DNA from: Enoplolaimus lenunculus
Taxonomy: Eukaryota; Nematoda; Enoplea; Enoplida; Thoracostomopsidae
DNA length: 64,000 bases
Assembly: GCA_030248215.1 (NCBI GenBank)
Contig: JASANG010003003.1
Span: 121,962-185,961, forward strand
Direction of reading: 5' to 3'
Shown: positions 47,526 through 61,000 of the stretch, piece by piece
Layout: every line of letters begins with the position of its first letter
How positions within the stretch are numbered: position 1 is the first letter of the stretch
The notes under the pieces: model-generated
Told to the model about the DNA's origin: nothing
Seen by the model: the letters and a program-made list of their open reading frames with translations, nothing else
The model's database searches: none
Program-made: the position numbers and the translations under genes

Positions 47526-50500
47526 AGATAGTGAGCAGTTGGTAAGCAAGATTTTTTTCACAGCTTTCGGCATTGATATATGAGTAGAAATGTTCACCTT
47601 GTACGTATATTCAATTGAATTTACTGCTAACAAACTGTAGCATCTACAAATTGACACTTCACACGAGAGAAAGTCTCGATCACTAGTTTAAATGTTAACA
47701 AATAGCAATTGTCAGGAGCCTCAACGCGTGTTAGTACATTTTGTGCCACGTAAAACTCATTAAATCTGTATACTCTTGTCATATGGACCTGTGCACGACG
47801 TTATGTTTTTTTAAAATGCTAATATTTTTAGACAATTTATTTTGAATAGAAGACGACTTAGCTATCGCGTGCCGGATGTTAAACCGAAACCTAGCTTTTG
47901 GTCACAGCATACTTCATTGGTAGTAAGCAGCTTTTGTTGTTTGCGTTATTTATTCGTGTTTTGTTAATATTAATGCAATCTTTGGTTCGGTAAAATTGCA
48001 ATGGAAAGCTTTTCATCCCGCATTTTCCTGATGTCTTTTTTGTGAGTATGGTATCCAAATTAGGCAATGGTGTATGCTTTGATGTTTTGTTTATTTGTTG
48101 AAATCGCACCCAGAGAAATCTGAACGAGCTATTAGAGCCAACGTTTCGGAAGGGGCATAAAGTAATTAAACATATACATACTTGCGGGGAACATGTTTAC
48201 TAGTACTGTTTATGTACCATTTTTTTGCTTCTTTTTCTATCTCCCAATCTATCTTCTAGGTTTCTAAGTTTTTCTAAGGAAGGCTAGGCCCCGTGTCTCC
48301 AGACTGGCTGCGGGATCGCCTTAAATGATTTTTAATCGTCCTGTTATGTGTTTGGTGCATAATGAGTCATAGTGTTTGTATTACACGTTCAGTGATATCA
48401 TATGTCACATTAATAATTGCGTTATAGACAGCGTATTATAGTTTTGATTTACTTACACGTAAATATATTGTGGTGTAAGTCTGTATAAGTATGCAATTTG
48501 ATGTTGTTATACGTATATTTTTGGTTGGTTTATATCTTCCGTGATAAAACTGAATATTATTGTAGCGAAACAAATGAACAGCAGCTGGTGCGTTGCGAAA
48601 ATAATAGGAGATTTGGGTGGTTTTAGGCTCTTGTAAACGTTGCATAGAACCTTAAGCTTAAGCCAAGCGTATTATTCTAAACCTGAGTAATGTTAAAATC
48701 TCTGAATTCTGAAATTTTTGGGATGGAAGCGTACAACAGACTGTTTTTATGTAAAACCTTTTTTTCAAGAATGGAACAGACCCGACATCAGCTTAACTTA
48801 TACGTCGGGGCTGAAAGTATTTGAGAAAATTTAAATTTTGAATATTTTAAATTTAGAAAATTTTTATTGATTGCATTTGTGAACTATGCTTTTATTTGGT
48901 TCTATTAACATCAAAGTGGTTCCAGTATTTGCAGTCATACGAGACATTATAGTACGCGAGGGACACCAGTAGAAAGGTATTTGGTCAATGTATGCAAGAT
49001 ACGGTACCGAAATTACGTATCACAGGCGTTTCAGTTTCACTAATAAAATGGTAATTATATCCCGAATTGGTTTTTCGTGTTTTTTATTTTGTTTTGTTAT
49101 GTTTGCCAGTGGTCATGTGCTATTGTATATAATATATCCGTGTGCTTTGATACTCAATGTTATAGTTTTAAATTTTGTGATGTATTGTGGTATTTTCGTG
49201 AAAATATGTCGATCATTCTATGCAAATTGTGTCAGTCGTGTTCGTTTATAATAGACGACGGCTTCAGTTGAAGGTGTATTTTTAAGGTTGAATCCTTCGG
49301 GGTCTATGGCGATTGTACCCAAATGCAGCATTTGCTAAAACACTAATTGCTTATGCGGCGGTTATGGCGGGTCACACGACTCTGAACTGGAGTGCGACCT
49401 GTCCGGTATAAACCTGCCGGATATAGGATATTTAATACCATTGTGGTCCCAAGTACCATAAGACTGATTTTGACAAGTAGACAAATTTGATATCTTGCTG
49501 CGATTGCCTTTCCGGGCAAGTAAAGCTAAGGTTTTTATAACGGAAATACAATGGAAAATACTTTCAACAGTGCTCATATTCACATGCTATATCCGAGTCC
49601 GTTAAATTAATATCCGGTTGCACCCTGCTCTGAACCGCTTCGGCTGTTTTATTGTGAATTATTTTGTCATTGAAATCGGAGACGTATTTTGATGAATTTA
49701 GAAGACTACATACTTAACGTTCTAGAGCTGAACATAGGTTCAAAACTAAAATCCGCGATAGAATTTCTGACATTTTGTATTAATCATCGCTTTCATAGAT
49801 ATGTCTCTTGTTTGTGCAGTTAGGATATATAGTGCAAAAACTTAGTGCAAAAACTTAAGAAGAACTGCAGCATCTGTTCATTTGTGTAAATTTTAAAGTT
49901 ATTGAAGAACAGATGTTGAATCAGTTTAGAGTGCAAAAGTGCAAACGCTAGTGAAACTGCGTACGATGCGCAATTATGCACTTTTTCACGCGTAAAATGC
50001 ATTTTGCAGTAGTCTAGCATGTTGAATGCGGGAGTGCGTTGTGTTTGGTCGTTAAGATTGTGGAATACGCTGGTTTAGGGGCGGTGTAAAGTTTGGATCA
50101 ATAATGAGCGGAGTTCTGGGTGGTTGCGTCCGGTTCTGTTTAGATTGGGTTTGCGGCATGTTGAACGTTGAATTTGTACTGAAGTATGGAACGTGTATTT
50201 TCGATTATGTGTAGCATATATTGCCAGCTTGTCGTAGGTGTTTAACCAAAATAACAGCGGCAGCTGCTAATTTCAAAATTAAACGTAGGAAACAAATGAT
50301 ATAATAGTGCTAAACTTTGAAGCTAATTAACTAGAACTCAATAAACAACTGTTCAACTGTTATATAAATTTTTTATAGTCTGTTACTTATAGAAGTATAT
50401 GTTCTTCGCTAGTGAAGTGTGATCCGTGTTTAATCGTCTGCGTCAAGTAAATTTTTAACTGTTGTTTCACAGCTGAGCAATAGATTGTGCCAAGTTGAGA

Positions 50501-51003
50501 ATAGCCGTACTTGCATCGTATTTCTGTGCGACTCCAATAGAGTAATGGTGGAGCTGTATTTGATTTATGGTGTCGCCCGTCACCATACAGCATCGTCCGC
50601 GAGTAATTCGCGTAAGAACGATACCGGTTGGTCACGGACGGCACCGGAAGTCATCAAAAGTATATTGTTAGTTTAAGGTTTTTGGAATGAAAAAAAGGCT
50701 GATATATACCTGGGTTTTGACTTTTCCGCGTACCAGGAGAAACGCAAACAGTGACCACTAAATTAGGTTTTGCTCCAAAGTATAACTAGAAAATGTTTCC
50801 ATGAACTTGAATTTTACACTGCGCTGTCATCATAAGTTCGTTTGGATTTGACATTTTCAGCTATAAAATGAAGCCACAAGACCCGTATATGTTTTGTTTC
50901 GCAAATTTATTGATAAAAGATATATACACTCGATCTTAAAGTAATTATAATTTCTACCTCAGTAAAATGTTTAAGTCTAGAGCACTATCAAACGTCTGTC
51001 TTG

Positions 51004-51320
51004 CAGGGCGCAACCGGATTTGAAAAATGCCGGAGCCGGAGGTCAACGAATCTTGCCAGAGGTGAGGCGAAATTAGGTAGTAAAAATGATGGTTAATTAG
51101 TTAATTTTAGTCAGTATTTGCAATATGTTATTAAGTTGTTTGGTTTTACGCTTTTCTGCGAAATTTCGGAAATTTTTTACTGAAAATTGTGACAAAAGTA
51201 AAACAAAACGCGCTAAACAGATAAATTTTGCAAAATTATGCAAAATTCTACTACCGAAATTGCCTGAAGCTCCAGCAAAAATTCTACCGGAGCCGGAGGC
51301 AGACCTCCTGTTGTACCCTG
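51004..51320. mobile_element. Non-autonomous hAT element with perfect target duplication
   Basis: It starts CAGGGCGCAACCGGATTTG and ends CTCCTGTTGTACCCTG. The 8-mer CTGTCTTG stands on both sides (50996-51003 and 51321-51328) without mismatch. GCCGGAGCCGGAGG and CCGGAGCCGGAGGC lie inside the two ends. At 317 bp it has no transposase. Confidence 0.85.
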
Positions 51321-52017
51321 CTGTCTTGGCTTCGTTTTAAAATCGACAGGTTTCAGAAATTTTGGTAAGTAACAAATCGTTTTGTTATTTTATAAAATAT
51401 GTTCATACTCTGTTTATTTGTATTTTTGAAATGATTTTCGACATTTAATCCATTTCATAGCCGAAATGCTGTAAACTTGCTGATTTAAACATTGTCGTAG
51501 ATTTTTTGATACGTTAATACGTCTGTCCTGCTGGTGGTCGTCAATATGCAATTTTTTGACGCTTCCAGTTTTCACCTGGTGAATTTTGCCGTCCAATCGC
51601 TCGGGGTACGGTTTTTGCACCTGTTGAACCCCGCAGCTCTCAACGATAGCTATAACCTTAGAAGAAAATAACGTTGTGTTTATAGCGCCTCACAGAAACA
51701 TAATTGTACATCATGGAGACAGAAATACGTATATATAACAGCAAATATTGCAAAACTGTTCACACTTTTGTAATTTTGTCATTACAGACGGACGACGATG
51801 CCCGGTTCCGGCACAAAAATTGTCTGATTTCCGCAAATCAAAACGTGTTCTTCGATTACCCAGTCGCTAAATTGGTTTCGCATTCGATCGAAAATACAAG
51901 CTATCCCACCGGCCCAACATTCATAGTGCCAGTAATGTTTTATGTTTTTTGGAAATTCGGCCTGCCCACCACCATTCAGCGTCTATTATTCGTTTCTCAA
52001 ACCCTCTTCGCTCCAGT

Positions 52018-55000
52018 TCAAACTTTATTTACAGCAGCGGCACGTCGCTTTTCAGACTTTTTCAACTTAAAATGTAGAGTTTTCAATTTAGCAGCTGAAT
52101 TTCGCGCTTCACCATGTTCAACTGAAAAAGCGTTCGACATTCGTTTGCGCGTCGTCGATTGTTTCTGCTCTTGTTGTTGCGGCATAATGTCGCGTGACAC
52201 GACTGGCGGAGTTGTTGTAGCCCGAGTGGCTAACGGGTCAGTAGGGCTAACTTGAGTGACCAGCGTTGCACCTGGAGCATTTTCACTGTTACGCAACAGT
52301 TGCCAACTGTACAAACTTTCATGACTTCCAGGAATAAAATCAATATATCGGATAAAATCAACATCTCCAGGAATAAACGCATTTGGAAATAGTCTTGCCA
52401 ATGGATTGATGTATAAATTGCCGTTAAAATTGTACCCCTCCGCCATTCCTGGGCCGCTTTTTGAACCGCCGTAGCGTTTATGCAACAGCTGGGCGTATTT
52501 GCTCAAATCACCAACTTGAACCATTCGCCCACCGACATTTACCAAAGCATAACGTGCGTCTTGGATGGCCCGGCCAAAATAATGGATTTTTCGAATATAC
52601 TGAATCCCAACTAAATCGATACACATTGTCGTTATCGCAAGTCCGATTACGATATACACCATATCCAAAAGTAAGTAGCGTTCTCGTTCAGGTACAACGT
52701 CTCCGAACCCTACAGTTGTCATTGTGATGAATGAAAAATAAAACGCTTTGAAAAACGACCAACCTTCCAGTGCCGACATTAGCACCGCTCCAAGGGCCGT
52801 GTAGCCAATTAGAATCAATAGAACAATGCTGACTGGAATGCTTACGTATCCTAGTAGCGCCATTTCGTCTAAATTCGCTGGATCCGGCTTTGAATCGTCT
52901 TCTTCTTGCTTTGTTTCAGCTTTGTCGGTGTCTTTTTTAGTTTTGTCGGCGTCTGTTTGATCATTCTCTCCGCCGCTTTGTACATTGTTGACATCACTTT
53001 GATCTTTTGTTTGCTGCTCCGTCGCCGTGTCATCCAGTTGTTCGTCATTGCCTAAAACAGTGACGTCATTGCAGAGTAAGCTATGACGTTCTTCATCGAC
53101 GCAAGATTCACCAGATGCTCCAATCCGATTGGTTGTCGAATGTTTTGTTTTCGCCAAATTTGTTTGGTTGTTCGAACTGGTGGAGTTCGGCAATTGGCTG
53201 TTGTTTGGATCACAACGATTTCTACGACGTTTAAGTAGTGCATTACGTACCAGGGCAACAATGTTTCGATAACGCATCTGGGCAATGCAAGCACGACAAC
53301 TGAATGTTCGTTTGAATTCGGTATACTTTTTGTAGAGCCAAACAATATGTTCAGACAGAAATTTGCCTAAATCCGCAATTGTAATCAAGATTAGCGGAAC
53401 ACCGATAAGTCCGTAGCAGATGCAAAAGATACGGCCGCCGAGCGTTTTTGGCACCAAGTTTCCGTAACCTGAAATCAGTTGCTTTGATGTTACTTATACT
53501 CAATACCGATAGTCTGCGTTTGGTAAACATTGAAATAAGACAACTTTTGAATTGTTAAAATAGACAATTTCAAATTGGTTACGATAAAAAAATGGGCGTT
53601 TTTAACAATCAGTGTTTTGTTGACCATACGGGGAAGGAAATTTTATAATTTTTAGAGCGATGGATATTGTTCAAATTTGACAAATAAGCGTATGTTATAC
53701 GTTTCACGTGTTCTGTTTCAGTGTAGACTAGAAATTCATGCTGATCCAGGTGGCAAATATATAGTTGCTATGTACAACTAAGAATGTGGACCCGTATTAT
53801 CAAATGTGTGTAGCAACTATCCCCAGTTGGCGATGGGCCTTGAAGCTTTTGAAAATGTTACTGACCGATTTAGAGATATATTGCATTTTTCGCGTTCGAT
53901 TTACCCTGGTCTGTACCAAATTTGACATCCGCAATTACAGGAGTCCGTCGGTTTAAAAACCTACCGCTAACTGGTAATACGTGCGATGTGCATTTAAGAA
54001 TACAGACACTGACTTCTGAGTCCTAATGTTCAAACACTTATGGCATCTATCTGAACCCCAACTGACCAATAGTAGTGAGCAGAGTTGTAGTGAAGAAAAC
54101 TGCCGCAGTAATCGTCCATTTGGCGTCGGTAACGTCATCTTCTCTGATCAACGCTTCAATCGCAGTTGCTGTACTCTGATTGGCTATCGCCATTGCTAGT
54201 GCTACTTTATTTTGATTGGCTGTTCCTGTCATTCTCGCTGTTGCTGCTCTATTACCATTGGATGTTTCCTCCATTGCTCTATTCTGGTTGGCTGTCGCCG
54301 CCGCTGCCGCAGTCTTATTGGCTGCAGTCATCGCTGCGACTCGTTGCATGACTGGTGCAACATTTGTCTGCCGGTTGACACTTTGCGCCGCGACAAAATG
54401 TGACTCAAATGCTTCGAAAAGACTTTTTGTTATCTCTTCAATCCCAGCGCGAGCGTTCCGTCGCCAGTCGCGTTCTTGTTCCTCGGTGTCGATTGGAAGG
54501 TTCCAAAGTGATTCCAATATGCTTAAATACGTTTGAAACAACGGTTTGAGGTTTATGGTTATAAGCATAACGTTTTGGTTGCTGACGGTTGTAATTCAGA
54601 GGATAAAGGGGGCGCTGTACTTGTCGTGCGGCGCCGCCCGACATCGTCTTTCACCGTGCGGTATCGCACTCGTGCAATTCGCGCACGATACCGCACGCTT
54701 ATTGACGGTGGATCATGTAAGGCGGAACGTTTTTCTGTGGTACTACAAGAGTGTAAGCTTCAGCTTCAGACTAATTTTTTGCTTAGGGTACACTGAAGTT
54801 TAGGTTCAGGTTTCGACTTAGGAATACGCTTATGTATACTACGGTAACGGCCCTGTTCTATACATAGACCTTGATAGTGACGAAGTGTGATGGACGATGA
54901 CGCACAACGCTTGATATCATTAAAATTTTGAGAATGCGCGCCACCCAAATGACTAAAATGCGGCCGCAAACAATGCATAGTTGTCTGGTTCTTGTGAACA

Positions 55001-58000
55001 CTTACCGTTGCTGCCTTTCTCTGTCTTCTGACAAAAAGAGTTGCGGTAATTGTGACAGTAAAATAATTATCGACGAATGCATGACTTACTCGCGTTTTTT
55101 CGCAGTCAAATTGACTAAACTCGAATGCCGAAGCGACAACTCATGAGGACGTTCGAGCTGATAGAACATTACTGCGCCGAATACGATGTATAGACATGAA
55201 ATGAAAAATAGTCCGACGTGAGGTAGAATGATTTTCGCGTACTGAAATATTTAAACAAAAGCATTTTTAAATATATTTATGATACGACTAAGGTTGGCTA
55301 TTAGAAAGGTTTCATAAAGCTCCAGTTTGCTAAAATCGGTTTATGCATGCAGTATCTTTGAAACTTGAACACAATTTGAGTCAATGAATTGCTGAAATGC
55401 AACCGCTTATGTTGCTGACTCATAGGACGGTTAGATTTCAGAACATGAGAGTAGGTAACATTTGCATTAGTCACGGCAATCCAAGGTAAAGTGGTACGGT
55501 GTACCGATAAAGGTATTGGTATCCAAATATCGGTATCGCTATCATATCGTATTGATTCAGCATTAATTCTAACTTCCTATAGGTGGAATGTACCGAATAA
55601 AATCGACAGGCTGTCAGACTGGAAAAACTATTTCAAAAATAAGCTATAAATATTCGCGTTTTTGTTAAAAAAATTAGTTTCAATATTTTTTCTGTTTCCC
55701 AATTGTCAAAAGTCTAAGATTGCTCTACTGCTGTGTTCTGAAAAACGGACCCGTCTCTAAGATTAACCGATTCTCAGATAGAGTACGCTATGAGCAACTA
55801 CATTGCAAACTGAGTACGCGAAATTATTACACAATAGCTGGGTATCTGAAACCTTACTTAAGTATTTAAGTTTTACTTAAGTAATTACTTAAGTCGTCGA
55901 CTTTATACGTAAATTTTCGACCAAAAACAAATAAACGCCAAATGTCAGGCATTGCCATAATAAGAAAGTAACAGTTTTGCTTTATATTGAGGAGGGATTA
56001 ACAGTCTATAATTTCAATTTGACCAAGGTTAGTATTCCTGAATGGTAAATTTGTAATCTATCAAATTTAGTCAGCGACTTAAGTATTTACTTGACTTAAG
56101 TACGCTCTTAAAAACGGCAAAATGGTTTAATAATTACTTAACACGAACTTAAGTACTAAGTAGTATACTTAAGTAGGGTTTTGGAAACCCGCTAATGCGT
56201 AATGTATAATAAATATTACGAGTACACACAGTACAGTTTACAGTACCTCCACAAGACGTGAGAGGTCCTCTAGAGCTCGTGCGTGCGGCTTCTACAGCTG
56301 AGTGGTCATCGCACTCGCCTCTTACCTGAAGGACTACAGTTCGAATCCTAGCTTACAATCATAAAACAGATAAAATCGAAAATGTTCATATATGAGAAAG
56401 TGTTAAGTTGTGTCGTTCAAGTTGTAATCACGGCAAAAATTTGTTAAAACTTTTCAATAACAAATCACAATACCTTTGGGGCGATCATGATTTATTTGTT
56501 GACCGTTAAAATTATTAATTTCAATACGATAACAACGAAATACTGACGCTAGTTTTAAACTTGAGTTCGAATAATAAGTTGGTAAATTGAAGTCAGAGTC
56601 AACTCTGAGCTGCCATTTGTACGATGGTGTCAACTAAATTATCATGAGCACAATTTTTTAGTTGTATTTACTTTTAAATATTAGTTGCAGCTCTAATATT
56701 TTAACCTTATGAATGATACTGAATCTAAAAAAGTTGACCTCGCTGGTGGATTCAACGGGAAGAGAGCACACAGAATGGGGTATGGGTATAGATTTGTACC
56801 CAACCCGCACTATCAAGAGTACCCGCGTATATTACAGTCCCCCTCTGGGCACACATGCTTGTATCGATAAGATTTAGCAATAAAATGGTGTTTAGTTTTG
56901 TTATCGCTTCGTTCGACAACATTTTTCACCATTATCTTTCTCGTACTTCCCTTTTCAGAAATTTCCGAATACGCCGCTGCTGAGTTGAACTCAACTTATC
57001 TTGTAGCTTTCAAATCGGCAAAAATGCACGTATAAGTTTTTTCCAACTTTGCGTCAGCACAATCTAAGACTGCGATTGATCCTTACAGTATATATTGCAA
57101 TGGTTATCCCGTTCACTCATAGAGTACACTGTGGGCAGTGTTTAGCAATTCTAAAATATGCGTAGTGCCAAATCTTCACAAAACCTGAGAGCCCCCTCGG
57201 GATCGATCGTCAAGCTCGTACACTGTAAATTCCAGTGAGTTGATTTTAACTCAGAATGTGTTGAATCACTCAGTCTGAGTTAGGACAATCAGAACTCACA
57301 ATTGTGAGTTTATTCAACTCATTATAATTTAAATCATCAACTCCCCCGGAGTCAATTCAACTCATTGTCAGAATCAACTCAACTCAGAGTGAGTAAAAGT
57401 TTACTGTTATTAACTCTAAAATAACGAACTTTCCCTTTTAGTTGCTTAATTGACTCACTGGAACTTACAGTGATATAGCTCAGTGTTCATCATAAACGTC
57501 TGTCACTTAGAGACTGGGTATCGAATATTTCCTTGAAATTACATCTCATATGAATTGAAAACATTTAAGTGAGAAAGCGTTAAGTTATCATGGATTCCTA
57601 CTTTCTTAAAATATCTTCATGCCTCTTTGGATTAAGTTTTCTGTGGAAACTATAACATTCAATGGTAAAGGAGATACGCATTTTTACGTGTATAATTTAT
57701 CAACCAATCAGCCCCTTGTTCTACGAAAGTAACTAATCCGAAAGACTCAATCAAAAAACTCTCTACTACCTGTGCTTGAGTATATACAACATAATTCTTA
57801 TTTGACTGCAAAATAGGCAAAACAAACTTTGAATCAAGTAAACTTGGTTAAAAAATTTAATTATAGAGACGTAAGATTTTAACCTCGAGCGCAAACAACA
57901 CAAACAGCGGTTGAATTGCTCACAGTTAAAGAGAGATGGATTTTCAGTTTCCGGTTCAATATGCGGGTTTATATTTAATGTGTTTAATGAGACTTTACTT

Positions 58001-61000
58001 CCGCTTTGTGCACGCCAATGACGTTATTTCCGGGATACGGTTTCGAATATTTGTATGGCTTAAAGCTTAAAGATTAACAGGCTTTGGAGGACAATAGTGA
58101 AAAGACTTAGGCTTAGGCTATGCTCAAGCTTATATGCTTATGTGGCTTAGACAAAGGTTCAGATTTAGGTAAACGCTTGCCGAAACGTAAGCCTTGGCCT
58201 GGGCCAAGCCTGAGCGTAAGCCTGAGCTTGTGGAGAAGGAGGTAAGTATACTTACAAGAGACCACGAATGTAAACTTTCCCCAACACTGTAGTATTGTCA
58301 TATTTACACGACATAATTTCAATCAATGTCTGGGTAGCTTTTCCAAATTTTAGCTCATAAATAAAAAGTAAACTGAGAACCAATTTTTTTCTAAACCTTC
58401 ACACGTATCCGCAAGGCCAAAGATGTCATGCGGTAAGAATTTTTAATCCCACCCCCTCCACCCAGGGCTAAAATTTTGTGGGTATTTCCATGGAGATCTC
58501 CGCCACCCAACAATTTTGGGAAACATTTTCCAAACAGCACCAATTGCAAATTGGACCAAAAAGGTTTCGGGACGGGCAGGACTTACTACTAAGCGGTCTA
58601 GTGGCTAGAATCCGTGGATTTCACCCACGTGGCACGCGTTCGATTAGAACAACGTTGTGATTATTAATTGGTGTATGACATTCTGATATTTAAAACTGAT
58701 TTTTAACCTCGTGGCGGAGTGAGGATCCCGGTAGATTTAACTTGAACTTTACATGAACCCACACAGCACCCGATGTGACAATCCCCATGACATCTTAGCT
58801 GATTATTGAAAGCAACACCATCGTTTCCGTGTTTTATTATTTCGTATCCAAAAAGCTTATCAAATTTCTATATATCCACTCTTCAAAGCTTTTAGACAAA
58901 CAAACAATAAGCGTATAGAATCCCATTAAGTTTAGTCACAACTGTTACCTAAAAGGAGCTGAGGGTTACAGAGTACCTTGCTCTGCCACAGTTAATACCA
59001 CCATTTGTTATTTATAAGTCGGAATTTTTTAATAATATGTCAACAGTGCTTTTAAGCCCTATTCACACGTGCAAGATTTTGCTGCGAGAACGTGCAGCTG
59101 CAAACTGCACTTGCAAGTTCTGTCCAAAATCCTGTTCGAAAAACTGGCAGCGGCAAATAATTCATGAAAAATCATAGCTAGGAATTCACTTCACATGTGT
59201 GAATTACAATGCAAGTCATTGAATTTATTGCAGCCGATTTTTCATTGGCTGATGAAAAAATGCAAGTTCTGTGTGCAATTTGCAGCATCAAGTTCTCGCA
59301 GTAAAAATTTGCCCGTGTGAATAGGGCTTTAAACTCGATATTTCAACTGCGAGTTTTTTCGGAACCGTCCTTACTAATCGGAATTCCTGAATACGTCACT
59401 AGTCTACGCTAAGTCAAAGCAATATTCGTCCGCTGTTCTACAACTGTTTTAACTTCAACTATAACTGCCAATGCCGTATTTTTAACCTCAGCTGGCAATG
59501 TTCAAGCATTAAAAACAATTGTTTTGTCCAATTTTTGGCCTCCAAATTACTTCATGCTCCGTATACAACAATAAATAGACAGATATAACCCATAAGAGGG
59601 ATATAATCAAACGAAAATTGTAATTCGACAAGAAATAAAACACTTTAAACAGGCATTGGAATAATCTTCTGGTTCGCACATGTTAAACAAACTTTCTCAA
59701 TGGCAACGTTCGATCACAAAATATTTTCAAACGACCCTACTACAACCTTGTGAACTAAAATCCTGGCTACGCGCCCTACACTTGAACCGGCCTTAAGTTA
59801 TAGGTATATACGCTTTCTAATCAATGTTTTAAAACAAAACGCTCTACTAGCAAAAGCCCAAAGGGAACCGCTAGCGGTATAGGTATAATAGTGGTATAGT
59901 TAAGGCACGCCAACATATATTAACTAAACCACGCCCCAAATAAGCCGGCCAAAAGGTTCAAAAGGTTCTTTGTATCTTTTCCGTAAGTATCTTGCATTAA
60001 CTACGACTAGGGTTTCTAGAGTTAATTCCGATACTGCGTTTCAGCAATACGAACAACCTTAAACCTAAGTCTGAACCTACTTGAACGCTTTGCAATTGGA
60101 AACCATAAAAGTACCACATTAGAATGCTGATGGCTCCCCTTATGTTTTGCCTAAATAACTGTGAGACTACGCATTCGAGTGTCTAAAAACTTGATACCAA
60201 ATCTACTTGTTTGCGTAAAAACTAAACCACGTTCGCAATATCATAAATGGTTAGATATATATGTATATATATATCTATTTATATATATGTATATGTGTAC
60301 GAATATAGATAAATATACATAAAAATATATATAGGTTTGCAGTCCTATACCTAGATATGTCCCTAAAGGTCACAGGGGAGTACTTAACGAAATTAATCTG
60401 CGACGAAACCGCGAGTAAATACCGAAAAGGTTGGTCTATAGAAAAGAGCTAAAAGCTGTTTAGCCGCGATGCTTGAAAAAGGTGAAGCGAAAACTGTATA
60501 TAACATGACACTATACTCTTAGTTGCTACAGCGCTTGGTATTGGTGGACATTTTCTGTTGCAGACATCACTAAAATCAATTTATACTTAAACATTGTGTT
60601 AAATTTGATACTGTTTGTGTGTAAAAATCATGAACTGTAATGTTTCAACTCACTGGGGCCAATCCCGAGCAACCGCGCGAGTGTATAATGCATGAGTATA
60701 CTGGAAGATGCTGCAATTTACATACGGCGATGGTCCTTCAGTATATCTTGGTTCTTTCATGTTTTTACTGATGCTGCATAAGAAGGTGCTAAATATGCAT
60801 CAGTGTTTTCAACCGATCTGTAGCATCAGCATACCGTTTATTTTGCCTCTGTGCATCCGAATATCACGTGGCGATGCTCACAATCCCTTAGCCAAAAGGG
60901 GAACAGAGGGGCTCAACCCTCTTAGTAAAATTTTGCTGAAATCGAAAATTTTCAACCTTGTTCTTAAGTCATTGAAAACGTTTGTATGTCGCTCCTGAAA

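Larger units (their letters stand above)
46739..52017. other. Tail-to-tail intergenic region between the TOCA-like and K+ channel genes
   Basis: The two genes converge here, so both 3' UTRs must lie in this stretch. AATAAA occurs at 49042-49047 and near 50339 on the plus strand. Two mobile elements (47302-47525 and 51004-51320) are listed separately. Between 49330 and 49640 a GCCGGATATAGGATATTTAA-like stretch with ATATCC motifs may be another worn element. The remainder shows nothing nameable. Confidence 0.5.

Noticed and set aside
48988-49251. Hydrophobic frame of 87 codons
   Set aside because: It is T-rich spacer downstream of the TOCA-like gene, with no splice partner or homology I can name.
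51704-52255. Plus-strand frame of 183 codons
   Set aside because: Its second half is antisense to the last exon of the K+ channel; no independent domain is seen.
56276-56360. Functional tRNA gene
   Set aside because: The A and B boxes are present, but there is no acceptor stem pairing, and the unit repeats with a shared tail, as in a SINE.
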